Shown here: piece by piece, positions 1 through 9,800 of the stretch
How positions within the stretch are numbered: the first letter of the stretch is position 1
How the letters are laid out: each line of letters starts with the position of its first letter
Assembly: GCA_003427395.1 (NCBI GenBank)
Contig: BFEA01000248.1
Location: forward strand, 1,289,954-1,342,348
DNA: 52,395 bases
DNA from: Chara braunii
Taxonomy: Eukaryota > Streptophyta > Charophyceae > Charales > Characeae
Reading direction: 5' to 3'
The notes under the pieces: generated by a model
The model's database searches: none
Seen by the model: only the letters and a program-made list of their open reading frames with translations
What the model was told of the DNA's origin: nothing
Made by a program: the position numbers and the translations under genes

Positions 1-9
1 TGGGCCAGT

Positions 10-188
10 GCTGGAAACCGGGTCCAGCGTCCCATATCTGCAGGCTGATTGAAAATAAGGGGGAAAAAAGGGGGGAGAAAATGACTACCGCTACCTAATT
101 TCCGATTTCTGGCTAGCTGGAAACCGGGTCCAGCGTCCCATGTTTGCACTTGAGAAAATGACACTGAATGCTGGAAATAGGGTCCAGC
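10..188 (-). repeat. Three copies of a LINE 3' UTR hairpin motif
   Basis: GCTGGAAACCGGGTCCAGC occurs at 10-28 and 116-134, and a variant (GCTGGAAATAGGGTCCAGC) at 170-188. Each is followed by GTCCC. GCTGGA pairs with TCCAGC around a 7 nt loop. The copies sit in the 3' UTR of the LINE fragment, spaced 106 and 54 bp, as if built on a ~53 bp unit. Confidence 0.75.
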
Positions 189-228
189 GTCCCTTTTTGA
201 GTGAAAGTCGCGACTATTCCTATTGTGT

Positions 229-506
229 TCAAAAGGTACGCCAGTTGCTGAATTGCAGTTCCCCTTTGGAGCTGAGCGGAACCAACTGTGATCTGTTTCC
301 CCAGGTACTCCAGAACCGTTTCAGCTGCTGTACGTTGCTTACTCTTGTTGTTTTCCTCCTCCAATCCGCAATGATAGTGTATCTGATCTGGGTCTTTATT
401 TGTGAAATGATGTCCGGTAGTGTTTTGTGGTGGTTCTGAAACAACTTATCATTGCGGTCTTCCCACAGGGCGCCCATAATGATGGCCCTGACGGCCTGTG
501 CCACAT
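229..506 (-). pseudogene. LINE ORF2 C-terminal fragment
   Basis: The minus-strand reading contains the motif GALWEDRNDKLFQNHHK followed by an I-x3-IK-x-QI helix. This matches the tail that follows the RVT zinc-binding domain in plant LINE ORF2 proteins, where a W-x-x-RN signature is usual. The larger LINE in this window has a homologous tail (RRAVLWAIWQRRN) near 2380-2410. The fragment begins abruptly where LTR-0 starts at about 507, so the upstream ORF2 was separated by LTR insertion or deletion. It runs to a stop near 229 and then into 3' UTR. It is a non-functional remnant. Assignment rests on motif similarity and homology within the window. Confidence 0.6.
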
Positions 507-1324
507 ATGTGACGCTCAACCTCACGCCCTGTGCTGTCTTCCGTTCGGAGTGTTTAAAATTGCGGAAGGGCCCCCAGAAAGACAGCAAGATGGGGTGTGC
601 CAAGGATTTCTGGGAAATGGAGTGCAGGGACACGGACAGAACCGAAATCCCCTGTGCTGGTCCGACTTAGTGAGAAGGGGGAGGGTCCGTCACTGCGCGG
701 GTTTTGAGGGAGAAGAAGGCACGCGAGGGACGCACGGCGCCGGGAAATTCATTCCAAAAAGTATCGCTGAACTTCCCACCGAGCCGTCGCTTTTCGTTTT
801 GCGTGGAAGGGGGCGGGCACATACTTGGTATCCCGTTTCCGGGTCAAGTCCCGACGCCGCTCATTACACAACTCTGAATCCGACGTGGAAGGCCTCAACC
901 GAGTGGCTCTTTCCTTATGCTCATCTTCCTCTCGCACTCGGTAGTGAAAGCCCTTCGATTGGTAACGCTCGAAGCGGCGACAATCGCTGCACAGAGTGTT
1001 AGGCCGCCGATCTTGGTGACGGCTTCTCGTACATCCCACTCGCATACACGTGTCCTCTTCTCGTTATACGGGAAGGGGCGTGGCGGGGATGAGGGAGGCC
1101 GGTGCCCAGTTAGCTTGGGATCGGTCCACATGGCAACAGCGAAATCCTATCTAGCATGCATTCCACGTGTCAATCACAACGATCCTATGATCTAGTCGGA
1201 GACAAGTTCGCCAGGCAATGACATCATCCAGGCGTTCTCATTCATGTCCCACAAACATTTATCAAGGAAGGTGCGAAAATGGCAGCCACACAACCCTCAG
1301 TTCTCCGTGTGCTCTCTTGCCATT

Positions 1325-1327
<3 letters not shown>
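507..1327 (-). mobile_element. LTR-0, left part (Ty3/gypsy LTR)
   Basis: This block aligns by eye to the LTR copies beginning at 9801, 21273 and 37764. All share the region around CTCACGCCCTG and GATGGGGTGTGCCAAGGAT. In plus orientation it begins near TGTGACGCTCAACC and ends at the poly-T tract at 1328, where a LINE has inserted. The rest of the same LTR resumes near 9405. It carries no coding sequence; open frames here are artefacts of GC-rich sequence. Orientation is inferred from LTR-B, which abuts the gag leader of element II. Confidence 0.7.

Positions 1328-1378
<51 letters not shown>
1328..1378 (-). other. LINE poly(A) tail
   Basis: An uninterrupted run of 51 T on the plus strand is the poly(A) tail of the minus-strand LINE. 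It marks the insertion end inside LTR-0. Confidence 0.8.
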
Positions 1379-1382
<4 letters not shown>

Positions 1383-1420
1383 GCTAGATGGCTCCGTTCC
1401 ATTGGTGGGGAGCTGCACCT

Positions 1421-1439
1421 GCTGGAAAACGGGTCCAGC
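1421..1439 (-). repeat. LINE 3' UTR hairpin motif
   Basis: GCTGGAAAACGGGTCCAGC followed by GTCCC lies about 43 bp inside the poly(A) tail. It is the same stem (GCTGGA/TCCAGC) as the copies at 10-188, with one loop change. Its place just before the tail suggests a 3' RNA structure used by the LINE, an inference. Confidence 0.7.
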
Positions 1440-1629
1440 GTCCCTTACATCTGCCGAATGAATAGTCGATGAATGAACAGTCAATTTGGGCTGATTTGAG
1501 CAGTGGAACCCGCTGCCTTTTTGAATCGGGAATGCTAGGGACTGTGCCTCTTCACCCTGTTCGGGCGCCTGATATGAGATTAAAACTAGCACTACTAACA
1601 TTCCAAAAGCATAGAAAAAGGACCTGACT

Positions 1630-1909
1630 AACCTTCCTGGAATCACATCCTCCTTCCTGTGTGAACCCATCCTCCCTACACTTTACCTGCCATTCTTGGT
1701 CATTTACCGAGGAGAATGAAACTCCTGCTGAGGAAAGAAGATGGCTTCTGAGCTTGTAGAGACCTGGCTTACCCACATTGAACCTCTTCCCTCTTCCTGT
1801 GTAAACCAAACCTCCCTGCACTTTCCTGCCTTATTAAAAATTTTCGGAGGAGAAAAAGCCTCCTGCTGAGGAATGAAGATGGCTTCTGTGCTTGCAGAGG
1901 CTCCGAGAA
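1630..1909 (-). repeat. 140 bp tandem duplication in LINE 3' UTR
   Basis: Two diverged units start with CTTCCTGTGT at 1653 and 1793 (period 140). Both contain CCTCCCT-CACTTT-CCTGCC and CTCCTGCTGAGGAA-GAAGATGGCTTCT. They lie between the ORF2 end and the poly(A) tail. Confidence 0.75.
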
Positions 1910-2215
1910 GCAAGACAACTGACGTGGAGTACTGGTAAGAGGAACCTCTTGAATCAGGAAATAACCAAGGTATTGAATTCAGGCTGGAGGGGTTATTGCA
2001 TACCAGGATAATGGGACCAATACATCTTGAGATAATGGGAAGAAACTTGGAAACTCGTTGGCTGGGCGTAGGGGGATTGAAGACTCCACCTGAGTCCAGT
2101 CATTAAAGATCAACTTGAAATTCCTGTTGGCAGTTGCTGATTTGTTCATCCTTCTTGCCATCATCCTCCCATTGCACCCTCCCTATTTTTCCCCCTTTCC
2201 CCCCCACTAGCCAGT

Positions 2216-3032
2216 TACTGCTGAATTGTTTGAAAGAATTAGAGATTTCTGATTTATTTGAGTTAAATTGGATTGCTTCTTTGAGAGTTATCCATTTGTC
2301 ATGTATGTGTGTTTGAATTTGATGCTTGATCGTGGCAGTGAATTATGGACCGTCTAATCTCGCATTCTCCCATTCATACATGTTCCTTCTCTGCCAGATC
2401 GCCCAGAGCACCGCTCTCCTTCCCAGGGAGAATAGGTTCAGGGTGAAGGTGTCCTTAGGTTCAGGAGTCCAATGTTCCAACAGTATTGCTTTCCAGCACC
2501 ACGGCCAAGCATGTCTTACCTCTAGTTGACCCTAGATGCGGTCCCACCACCGCCATAACCAAATGGAGCCCGGGCATTCTAAAAGGATGTGTTTAATTGT
2601 TTCCGATATTTTTCTACTTGGAAATGCAGATTTACATAGCTTGCACCAAGGATCTGTTTTCCCACTTTTTCCCAGAGCAGTTCGATCGGCCAGCCAATCA
2701 TTTGTGGGAAGACACCGGTGTTCTATCTGCCATTGAAGCGAGACTACTTTGGAAGGTTTTATTATGGAGTCCTTGAACCATTTGATATTTGTGAGGTCGC
2801 CCTTGTTAATTCTTAGGTGCTTCATCCATCTTTCCATCACCCTATCTTTCAAATTGAACCTCGGTCTGAGCATCCGATATGTCGATTTGACCGATAGAGT
2901 ATGTAAGTCTCTCCGGAAGTTCCTGTTGGATTTGATTTTTGAACCCCAAGACCAGTATATCGGATTGAAAGGCAATTCAGAGATAGGTGCATTTGGTGTG
3001 AAGGCGAGATAAGACTGTGCATCAAGACGCAA
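2216..3032 (-). pseudogene. LINE ORF2: zf-RVT domain and C-terminus
   Basis: The reading 3032-2532 contains LQWQIEHRCLPTNDWL followed by CKLC and HILLEC. This is the C-x2-C...H-x4-C pattern of the reverse-transcriptase zinc-binding domain (zf-RVT) of plant LINEs. A stop at 2532-2534 interrupts it. A shifted frame continues to about 2350 with RRAVLWAIWQRRN, and further stops follow to about 2216. The zinc-binding cysteines and histidine are intact but the C-terminus is broken. The domain is thought to help nucleic-acid binding during target-primed reverse transcription; that is family knowledge. Confidence 0.75.
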
Positions 3033-4015
3033 GACTCTGATTCAAAAAATGTCTCTACTGATATCCAGGATGGGTCTTGGTTTTTGCTGAGGATTAATGT
3101 GTTATCTTCTTTTAAATCTCCAGGGGCAATGAGAGCCTCCTTATCGTGGGATATCATGATGATATTGCCTACCCTCTGCGGATCATCTCCCGTGGCCACC
3201 CAATCGCTTTCCTGGAATTTTCTCCCTTTCCTGAGTACCCTAAACCAGTCAATAGGAATCAATTCTACAATTGTTTCTAATTTTTTTTGAATATTGTGAC
3301 AATATTTAAGCCTCGCTTGAAGGTTGTAAGAGGAGATCCAATCCCCGGCCTCATCGTCCCAAATATCTCTAATCCTAGTCACCCCTCTCCTAATCCAGTT
3401 TTTCTATGGGGCGTCGTTGCAGTGTGGTGTAGTCCCCTGATGGTTCCTGATCCATGTATTGTTGAAGAGTGGTTGTTGATTGATTTCCTCCCATCTATTT
3501 GGGAAGTGTTTATCCAGTATCGGTAGTTTCCTCCAGGTCTTAAGAATAGTAGGCCAGAAAGGGTCATTACTGATGTCTTTCCTGACTGCCTCCCTACTAG
3601 TCATTTAATTTTGATCTAGCTCTTTAGTTATTCCTCTGGGGATCGACCATTCTCTGTTTTCTAGCCACATAGCGGGATCTATGTCCTCACTTGTCTGAGG
3701 AACTAGTCTTTTGAGTTGCTCCCATGCCAGGCCATTCCATGGGGTTTGAGGATTGAGTAGTAGTCTCTTCACCCATTGGATTGAGAGCGTCATAGCTTGG
3801 AGGGTTGGATCAATGATGCCCAGTCCACCTTTAGATTTTGGTTGGATGACAGAGGACCAAGCTACCCTACTAATAACATTTTTCAGTTCATGGTTTCCTC
3901 TCCACAGGAACGCTCTAAGTTGTTGATGGAGGGATTTTGTCCATTTGCTATACAGGGACCAAATTGCGGATTTATACCAAATGGAGGTTGGAATTACATT
4001 ATTAATTACTAAGGC
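3033..4015 (-). pseudogene. LINE ORF2: thumb/connection region
   Basis: Several overlapping minus-strand readings cover this stretch: 3793-3605 with WVKRLLLNP and PWNGLAWEQLKRL, 3567-3379, and 3382-2849 with MTRIRDIWDDE and DWFRVLRKG. They look like the poorly conserved segment between the RT palm/thumb and zf-RVT in plant LINEs. Frame changes near 3604, 3382 and 3030 show that the ORF is broken. I infer continuity from position and composition, since no catalytic motif is expected here. Confidence 0.6.
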
Positions 4016-4795
4016 TCAACCAATTATAGATGTGTGCTTGTTCTTCCATAGTTCCAATTTGGTCTGAGCGCTTTGGAATATAACCTCATCATTTATTTTT
4101 GGTTTTCCGTCCACCGCTAACGAGATGCCTAACACTCTTATTGGCTCTTCCGGAGGTAAGCATTTGATTTTTGGCTCCTCTGGGGGTCCAACACCCTGAT
4201 GATGAATCCACCAACCTAGTCTCTTGCTTCCCCAGTTGACCTTCATATCTGCTATTTTACAAAATTTATTCATTAGGTCCTGAATCGCTTCCATGTTCTC
4301 ATGTGTAGCGTCAACCATCAGGGATAGATCATCTGCAAAGAGAGAACATATGGGGATAGCTTCTTCCGGTATAGATGACACTTGAATCTTCCGAATGTCC
4401 TTATGATGCTTGAGGTTGGCCGCTAATGCCTCCATTATAATAATGAAAAGGAAAGGTATCAGAGGGTCACCCTGTCTGACTGACCTCTGAAGATCTATTG
4501 GTGGGGCCAAACTGCCATTTATCATAACGCTTGTCGTTGCGTTGTGATGCATAATGGAGATCCATCTTCTAAAACATGGGCCAAAATTCATTTTCTCCAA
4601 GCATTTGTCTAGAAACAGCCAGTCGACATGATCATAGGCTTTTTCAAAATCTATAAATATAAAGGCCGCATTATGCTTTGACTGGCGTGTGATTTCAATG
4701 AGTTCATTTATTAGGAGAATATTGTCTTGAATGTTCCTCCCAGTAATGAATCCAGTATGTGAAGGGTAGATGATATTTGCTATGACTTTTAGCAT
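4016..4795 (-). pseudogene. LINE ORF2: reverse transcriptase core
   Basis: The 259-residue reading carries the RT motifs in order: GFITGRNIQDN (residues 15-25), FIDFEKAYDHVDW (~47-59, first catalytic Asp), RQGDPL (107-112), FADD (153-156, catalytic Asp pair) and LGIS further on. These define a non-LTR RT of L1/plant LINE type. The catalytic aspartates are present, so this block is well preserved. It is cut off from the upstream RT part by a disrupted stretch at 4796-4987, and it ends in a stop before the thumb region. The intact protein would copy LINE RNA at the nicked target. Confidence 0.85.
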
Positions 4796-4987
4796 TCTGT
4801 GTACCAGTGCTTTAGCGACCAGTTTCTATACTACCGTAAGGAGTGTGATGAGGCGATAGTAATGAATGTTCATTTTATCCCCTTTTTTATAAAGAAGAGT
4901 GAGAACATCTTGACGAACTATTTCTCACATATCACCTGTCTCCCAGACTGCTTGGAAAATTTCCATTAAATCTTGTAAGAGTGTTCC

Positions 4988-5416
4988 CTACATGGATTCC
5001 CAGAATTCTTTTGGGAGACCATCTATGCCTGGTGTCTTCTCTTCGTCCATTAAGATTAGGGTCTTCCAAATTTCTTCTTTCGTTAGGGGCTTATCTAGCA
5101 ACTCCTTTTGTTCTTCCGTGATAGATTTATTGAAGGGAAGTAGGAATTCCTTGATTTGTTCTTTTTTTTCTGCTCTAAGGATCGATGAGTTTTTTGACGT
5201 GAAAAGGTCCTTATAAAAGTCCCTTGCTAGTTTCATACTGGCCGCGGTGGAGGTGGCTAATGGTTTATTTTTATAGAAGTGGTTGATTAATGCTTCTATT
5301 GTAGTTCTTCCAGTTCTGACTCTGGCCATGGCGAAGAATCTGGCATCCATATCACCTTCCATTTGGTGTTTCCTCAGTTTGCCTCGGATTCTGATGCCCT
5401 GCCACCGATACTCCAT
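4988..5416 (-). pseudogene. LINE ORF2: RT N-terminal part
   Basis: The reading includes ARFFAMARVRTGRTTIEALI and LTKEEIWKTLILMDEEKTPG followed by IDGLPKEFWESM. The latter is the RT block 0/1 signature, usually K-x-PGPDGL in LINEs. The TPGIDG variant is conservative. The 4796-4987 stretch that follows is the next RT segment in broken frames. Together with 4016-4795 it makes one RT split by frameshifts. Confidence 0.75.
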
Positions 5417-6008
5417 GGATTTGAGTAATTGATCTTCTAGAGACTGGATCTATATAGATGTTGATGCAAGATCCTCGTTGCTTTATGAGATTAGATCTGT
5501 TTTCTGTAGTTCTTGAATTCTTTCTTGAATTTCTATTTCCTTTTGATGTCTAAGTTTTGCTAGGGCTCTTGAATATTCATTGCATTTACGTCCTAGAAAA
5601 ACTAGGCCGTTATTGAACCATGTGATGTCATTTTGAATGATTGGTTGTTGCTTTCTCCAAAATTCTCACACATCTTTAATGTATTGTAGGAAATCCTGGT
5701 CATTGAGGTGAGAAATGTTGAGTTTGTGGAACCCTTTGCCTTGATCTGTTTTTTTTTTCCGGAATGGAAAAACCGCCATGCACATTGCGTGATCCAGGCC
5801 AGGTAAAGGGCTTCTAGGGAGGACGCTAGCAAATCGGAGACCCCCTTGAAGGTCTTCCGAGACCAGGATGAGGTCAATTCTTGATTTGGTAGGTTTATTT
5901 GAGTGTCTTTTAGTAAAGCAGGAGAAAGACTTTGTGGAAGGATTTAATCTTCGAAATGAGTCAAATAAGTTAAAAGATGTACATAGGTCAAATATGGTTT
6001 GCTCATCC
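5417..6008 (-). pseudogene. LINE ORF2: endonuclease C-terminus and EN-RT linker
   Basis: Shifted minus-strand frames give SRIDLILVSEDL near 5890-5860, matching the SRID-x-hydrophobic-VS signature that closes an APE endonuclease domain. The same frame continues with a PLPGLDHA stretch where APE enzymes carry their final D-H pair. The remainder to 5417 is a charged linker broken by stops. Assignment depends on reading across frameshifts. Confidence 0.6.
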
Positions 6009-6611
6009 TTAAGCTGGACACGGCGTGGGTATGTTCCATCTATCTAGGTTACGGTCCGAGGCTGCGTTGAAATCCCCCGCCATTATAACGGGGATGCCTA
6101 TTGGGAGGTGAGGGAGGAGAGAGAGGAGAGAGTAAAAAAAAAACTTGCGTTCGCCGACGTCATTCCGGCCGTATACATTTAGTATACGGACCACCTCTAA
6201 TTGCAGCATTGCCAATATGTATATCCATCTCCCATCCTTCTGGTCCGCTTCCCATTTTAATATTTCAACCTTGGAGTCAGGAGGGATCCATATTGCGACC
6301 CCCGCACTGCCTGGTTTTGTAGCATGGGCGTGAAAGGCCGTGTGAGGCCATAATTGTTTGTGTATGTGATTGTGAGACGGAGTGTCCATTAGATGTGTCT
6401 CTTGAATGCATATTACATCAGGCCACTCATTACCCCCTACCCCTTTTATAAGATCTGAGATAGCATGACGTTTCGGAATATTGGCAATCGCTAAACCATT
6501 CACGTTCAAAGTCCTTAGGTCCAGGTCGGCACTGCGTTTAATGAGCTTCCAGTTTTTGTCTTTCTTATAAAGAAGGTCAATCAAATTTATATCCCCAGCT
6601 TTACTGTCCAT
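6009..6611 (-). pseudogene. LINE ORF2: APE-type endonuclease
   Basis: This 200-residue reading begins with ATG at 6611 and shows LNVNGL (35-40), IQETH (69-73, catalytic Glu), GVAIW (~104), NVYGRN (145-150) and AGDFNAA (178-184). That is the apurinic endonuclease fold used by L1-like LINEs to nick target DNA. The active-site residues are present. It ends in a stop at 6009, before the SRID motif found in another frame, so ORF2 is frameshifted here. The start is the first ATG after ORF1-like sequence and is plausible as the ORF2 start. Confidence 0.8.
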
Positions 6612-6778
6612 TGCATTTTATTTTTTCCCAATTTATCGTATCTAAGATATTCCCTTTTCAAGGGTCGCCCTCCATAATAGTCGGAGGAGTAGAGTGGTGA
6701 TGTCTTCCTTTAACCACAACTGACTAGGTTTAATTTTAAGTATTTGTAAATCTTTGATCGCTGCCGCATTCATCCATT

Positions 6779-7656
6779 TCAGGTCTGGCGTTTCAGTCTG
6801 AATTTAATAAAGATATCATTGTCTGCTATTCTCTCTGGTCCTGCTGGCAGAGTGGGGGAGATCCAGACCCCCCCCGGGAAATATTTCTTTATAATTTTAA
6901 GGATTTCTGATCTCAACGAGAGTGTGTGAAATCCTTGCAAGGTTATCTCGCCATAATGTGATGGGAGGGATGCGGAGAGCCCTGCTTCCCATTCTCCATT
7001 CCTGAGCCTGACTGGGAGGAAAAATGTTCCTACTTTAGACAGAGGGAGCTGAGACACAGACCTGGAGAAAAGAAAGTTGAGTTTTGTCTTTTGCTGGTGG
7101 AATCAGGCAAAAGTGTGGTACTCAGTAGTTGTAACGATTGACGTGGATGTGTAGATTGTTTTTCTTGTGATTTCGTTGTCTGTACAGGAAGTTCAATCTC
7201 GTTATATAGTTCATGTGTGAGGTCTATTGTGTCTTCGTCTGTCTCCACTGTCTTTCCAACCTCTCCAGCAACCTCACTGGTCATTCCATCGTTGGTGATT
7301 TTTACATCTTCCACCCTGTTATTGGTCACAGTACAACAATCCCTATGGGGGAGTGTGAGATCAACTTCTTCGAATAGGGAGGATCTTCTATACGGTTGTT
7401 GTGATTGGGATGGATGTAACTGAAGAATTTTTTTTTCACTAGTTATCAAGGAAGAAATCTCAATAAATTTTGTTTGTGTGTGTGCCTGGTTTTGATCCGC
7501 TGATCTCAGATATTCCGTCTTTCCAAGGGAGTCCTCTTGACGTCTGGAATGCAACGCGTTGCTGGTAGATGCCCCGTGTGTGTTTAGGCATTCCACCATC
7601 TCAGAGATGTCCTGTTGCAGACAAAAAATTAAAGCGGTGCTTACATTTGTACCCAT
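6779..7656 (-). pseudogene. LINE ORF1-like region, downstream pieces
   Basis: Two overlapping minus-strand readings (7656-7030 and 7057-6779) lie just upstream of ORF2. The first is polar and rich in Ser, Gln and Thr. The second contains a compact segment with GEITLQGFHTLSLRSEILKI. I do not recognise a CCHC knuckle or RRM. Position 5' of ORF2 on the same strand suggests ORF1, but no domain proves it. The 28 bp overlap indicates a frameshift between the pieces. Confidence 0.4.
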
Positions 7657-7685
7657 GCCCCCCTGGCTGTTGGGATATCTAAACT

Positions 7686-8033
7686 CTAAAGGGGAACTAG
7701 AGCAGTATTAGTACTCCCCCCAGCTATTGGGGGTTCTGTTTGCTGAAAGGGGACCAGAGCCATGCTTGTGATGCCCTCATCTTGAGGTAATCGAAGGACA
7801 TTTGGCTCTTCCTGTGGCCCCGCCACCCCACAAGTGGGATGCAGGAGATCAATCTGGGCTGGTTTTTCAGCCTGGACTATAGTGCCCTCTACCTGCAGGT
7901 CCGAAGCCTGAGTATTGTCTCTCCTATTGGGAAAAGGGGCGTGTTGCGAGTTCGAAGCCTGAGTACTGTTTCTCCCCCTAGGGAAGGCAATGAATTGGTC
8001 CGAAGTGGAGAGTAGGGACCCGTTATGCAGCAA
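7686..8033 (-). pseudogene. LINE ORF1-like region, middle piece
   Basis: A 115-residue reading with a short internal repeat (FPRGRNSTQASNSQ and FPNRRDNTQASDLQ). The frame is open upstream into a lysine run encoded by the T50 tract at 8071-8120 (minus-strand A50) and the (TTTG)5 block at 8051-8070. No known domain is seen. It may be the centre of ORF1, or the flank of a second poly(A) insertion. Confidence 0.35.
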
Positions 8034-8050
8034 GAGTGAGGAAGTCTCCG

Positions 8051-8069
8051 TTTGTTTGTTTGTTTGTTT

Positions 8070-8120
<51 letters not shown>
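8051..8120 (-). repeat. Internal poly(A) with (AAAC)5 on the minus strand
   Basis: (TTTG)5 at 8051-8070 is followed by T50 at 8071-8120. It resembles a retrotransposon poly(A) tail with a simple-repeat end, yet lies inside the ORF1-like region with related polar sequence on both sides. Confidence 0.6.
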
Positions 8121-8131
8121 CTTTGTTGTTG

Positions 8132-9190
8132 TTATTTATTTGGAACAACAAACCTCCTGGGAGTAAGGACCAGATGCTTCAACAACTTTTTATGATATAC
8201 TACTCCCCTCGGCCTCGCTGAGATGGAGTTCCATTTGAATCGCATGGACTGTTTGGTATCGATCTTTGTATGTCCGAGTTGCCTCCTCACCCGTTCTTTT
8301 ATTCTCCTTGAACCTCTTGTGAGCCTGGTTTCCATGATAGTGTCCCTGATTAAGTCTCCTTCCCCATTAGACTGCTCTTGGCTCAGATCCTCTGTCTGTG
8401 CAAGGTACTTTTCAAAAGATATTTTCTCTAACACAGTGTGAAGGAGTTTGTCACACATAGAGGGCCAATCAGAATTTTGTGGGGGTCCGAATTGGAGTAT
8501 CATCTTTAAGCTGTCGCTCTGCATTAGAAGGGAGGATGTTTGTTGGTGAATCAACGACCAGTCTAACTCTGTATCCTTTGCCAAATTGAATTTTAGATTT
8601 GCTATGACCCACATGACCATCCTATCAAGACTGGACTTCAATTCGGACAGTGAGTCTTCCCCTTCTTTGTTGACCCCCATAACAGCGAAAGGCGAGGGCG
8701 CTACCGGAGCGGTTTCTACTTCCATCAACTTCGGAGAAAAAACTTCTATCAGATGATCTATTTCCATGCAGTCAGTGCAGTCTGTGCATGAGCCTTCTCC
8801 TTTCGTACCCTGTAATGGATCGGAAGAGGTAATTTCTTCCTGTTGCACATATTGATCCAGCGGCATCTCTGCAGAGTGTATCTGGAGAGACTGAGAAGAC
8901 TGTTGTTGATGTTGATGTTGTGGTTGATGTGGTTGGTGTAATTGTTGTGTTGAAACCGTTGTGATTGATTTTTGTGATTCGTTTTGTGACTTTCTTCTTA
9001 CCTCTTTCCATTCTAAATTGCCCGTTTGCAATTTCTTTTTAAGGTAAGCTTCTGGAGCCGGACCCAGGGATCCGCTGTGCACCGAGTGATCCTCCTCGTC
9101 TCCATGTGATACACTTTTTGAATGATCTAAATGATTTTGTTGATTCAGAGGTTCTTGGCTGCCTTGTTTGGATAGATCTAGTAGATTTTG
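8132..9190 (-). pseudogene. LINE ORF1-like region, N-terminal Q/S/H-rich piece
   Basis: The frame is open from about 9190 to a stop at 8132. Its N-terminal part holds two 17-residue tandem units (GSQEPQNQQNLLDLSKQ and GSQEPLNQQNHLDHSKS). Then come a basic stretch, a His/Gln-rich run and an acidic, helical C-terminal half with the segment LSELKSSLDRMVMWVIANL. No ATG was identified for certain; a GTG lies at 9082. I do not recognise the family. By position it is the 5' coding part of the LINE, but it could be captured sequence ending in the poly(A) at 8120. Confidence 0.4.
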
Positions 9191-9404
9191 CTGGTTCTGC
9201 GGTTCTTGACTCCCATTGGGTTGATTTGCCTTGTCTGTTCAGAGGCTGGTGCTTCAGATTGCTGATATTCCCTTGCTTCCCTTGATTACCCAGAGGAGGT
9301 TGATGAGGCTTGTGTTGAAGACTTTGGTGCTTGATATGCTGTGGAACCCACTCCGCTGGGGGGCGCCCAGGGCAGCCAAAATAACCATCTCATCCCTTGT
9401 GTGC

Positions 9405-9794
9405 AATAAATCAACAAGCATTCATAATCGTTCATGTCATAGAGGGAGAGAGAGGAGGTAGGGAGGAAAAAACGCGGAGCAGACAATATAGATGAAAATT
9501 ACACCAAGATCCGATGGTGAAAAAGAGTTTCCGGCCTCACTGCCGCTGAACTGAACTCACTCCAAAGGAATAGATTCGGGACAAGGAGGCGCATCCGCCG
9601 TGAAGTTCCACTATCGCCCCGGACCATTCATCCATTCAACTCGATTACTACCCGTGTATACACTGACGATCCCGGCTGTCACGTGCCACCTTCCACCACA
9701 ACGATCGTCACCCCGCCAACATAGTCTCGATACGGCCTGCCCGTATCCCATAGTCCGTCGTGGCGATCAGATGCACCGCCGACCAGGCTACAGT
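9405..9794 (-). mobile_element. LTR-0, right part
   Basis: This segment resumes LTR similarity after the LINE. It matches 22640-22930 of LTR-B (shared words include AATAGATT, CACTCAACTC-like and GTCGTGGCGATC) and part of LTR-C. It ends near CTACAGTCA, with GCC and then TGTGACGCCCAACC, the start of LTR-A, immediately next. Confidence 0.65.
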
Positions 9795-9800
9795 CAGCCT

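Larger units (their letters stand above)
1328..9400 (-). mobile_element. L1-like non-LTR retrotransposon (LINE), decayed
   Basis: The element runs on the minus strand from about 9400 (5') to a poly(A) tail seen as T51 at 1328-1378. In order it carries a Q/S-rich ORF1-like region (~9180-6779), an APE-type endonuclease (6611-6009), reverse transcriptase (5416-4016) and a zf-RVT domain (3032-2532), then a ~1 kb 3' UTR. It lies inside LTR-0, whose two halves flank it, so it inserted after that LTR. Stops and frameshifts break ORF2 at several points. I could not find a clean target site duplication, and the 5' boundary is accurate only to about 30 bp. Confidence 0.75.

Noticed and set aside
427-1002. 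Plus-strand frame of 191 residues over LTR-0
   Set aside because: It lies in LTR sequence opposite to LINE coding; the same frame is broken in the other LTR copies.
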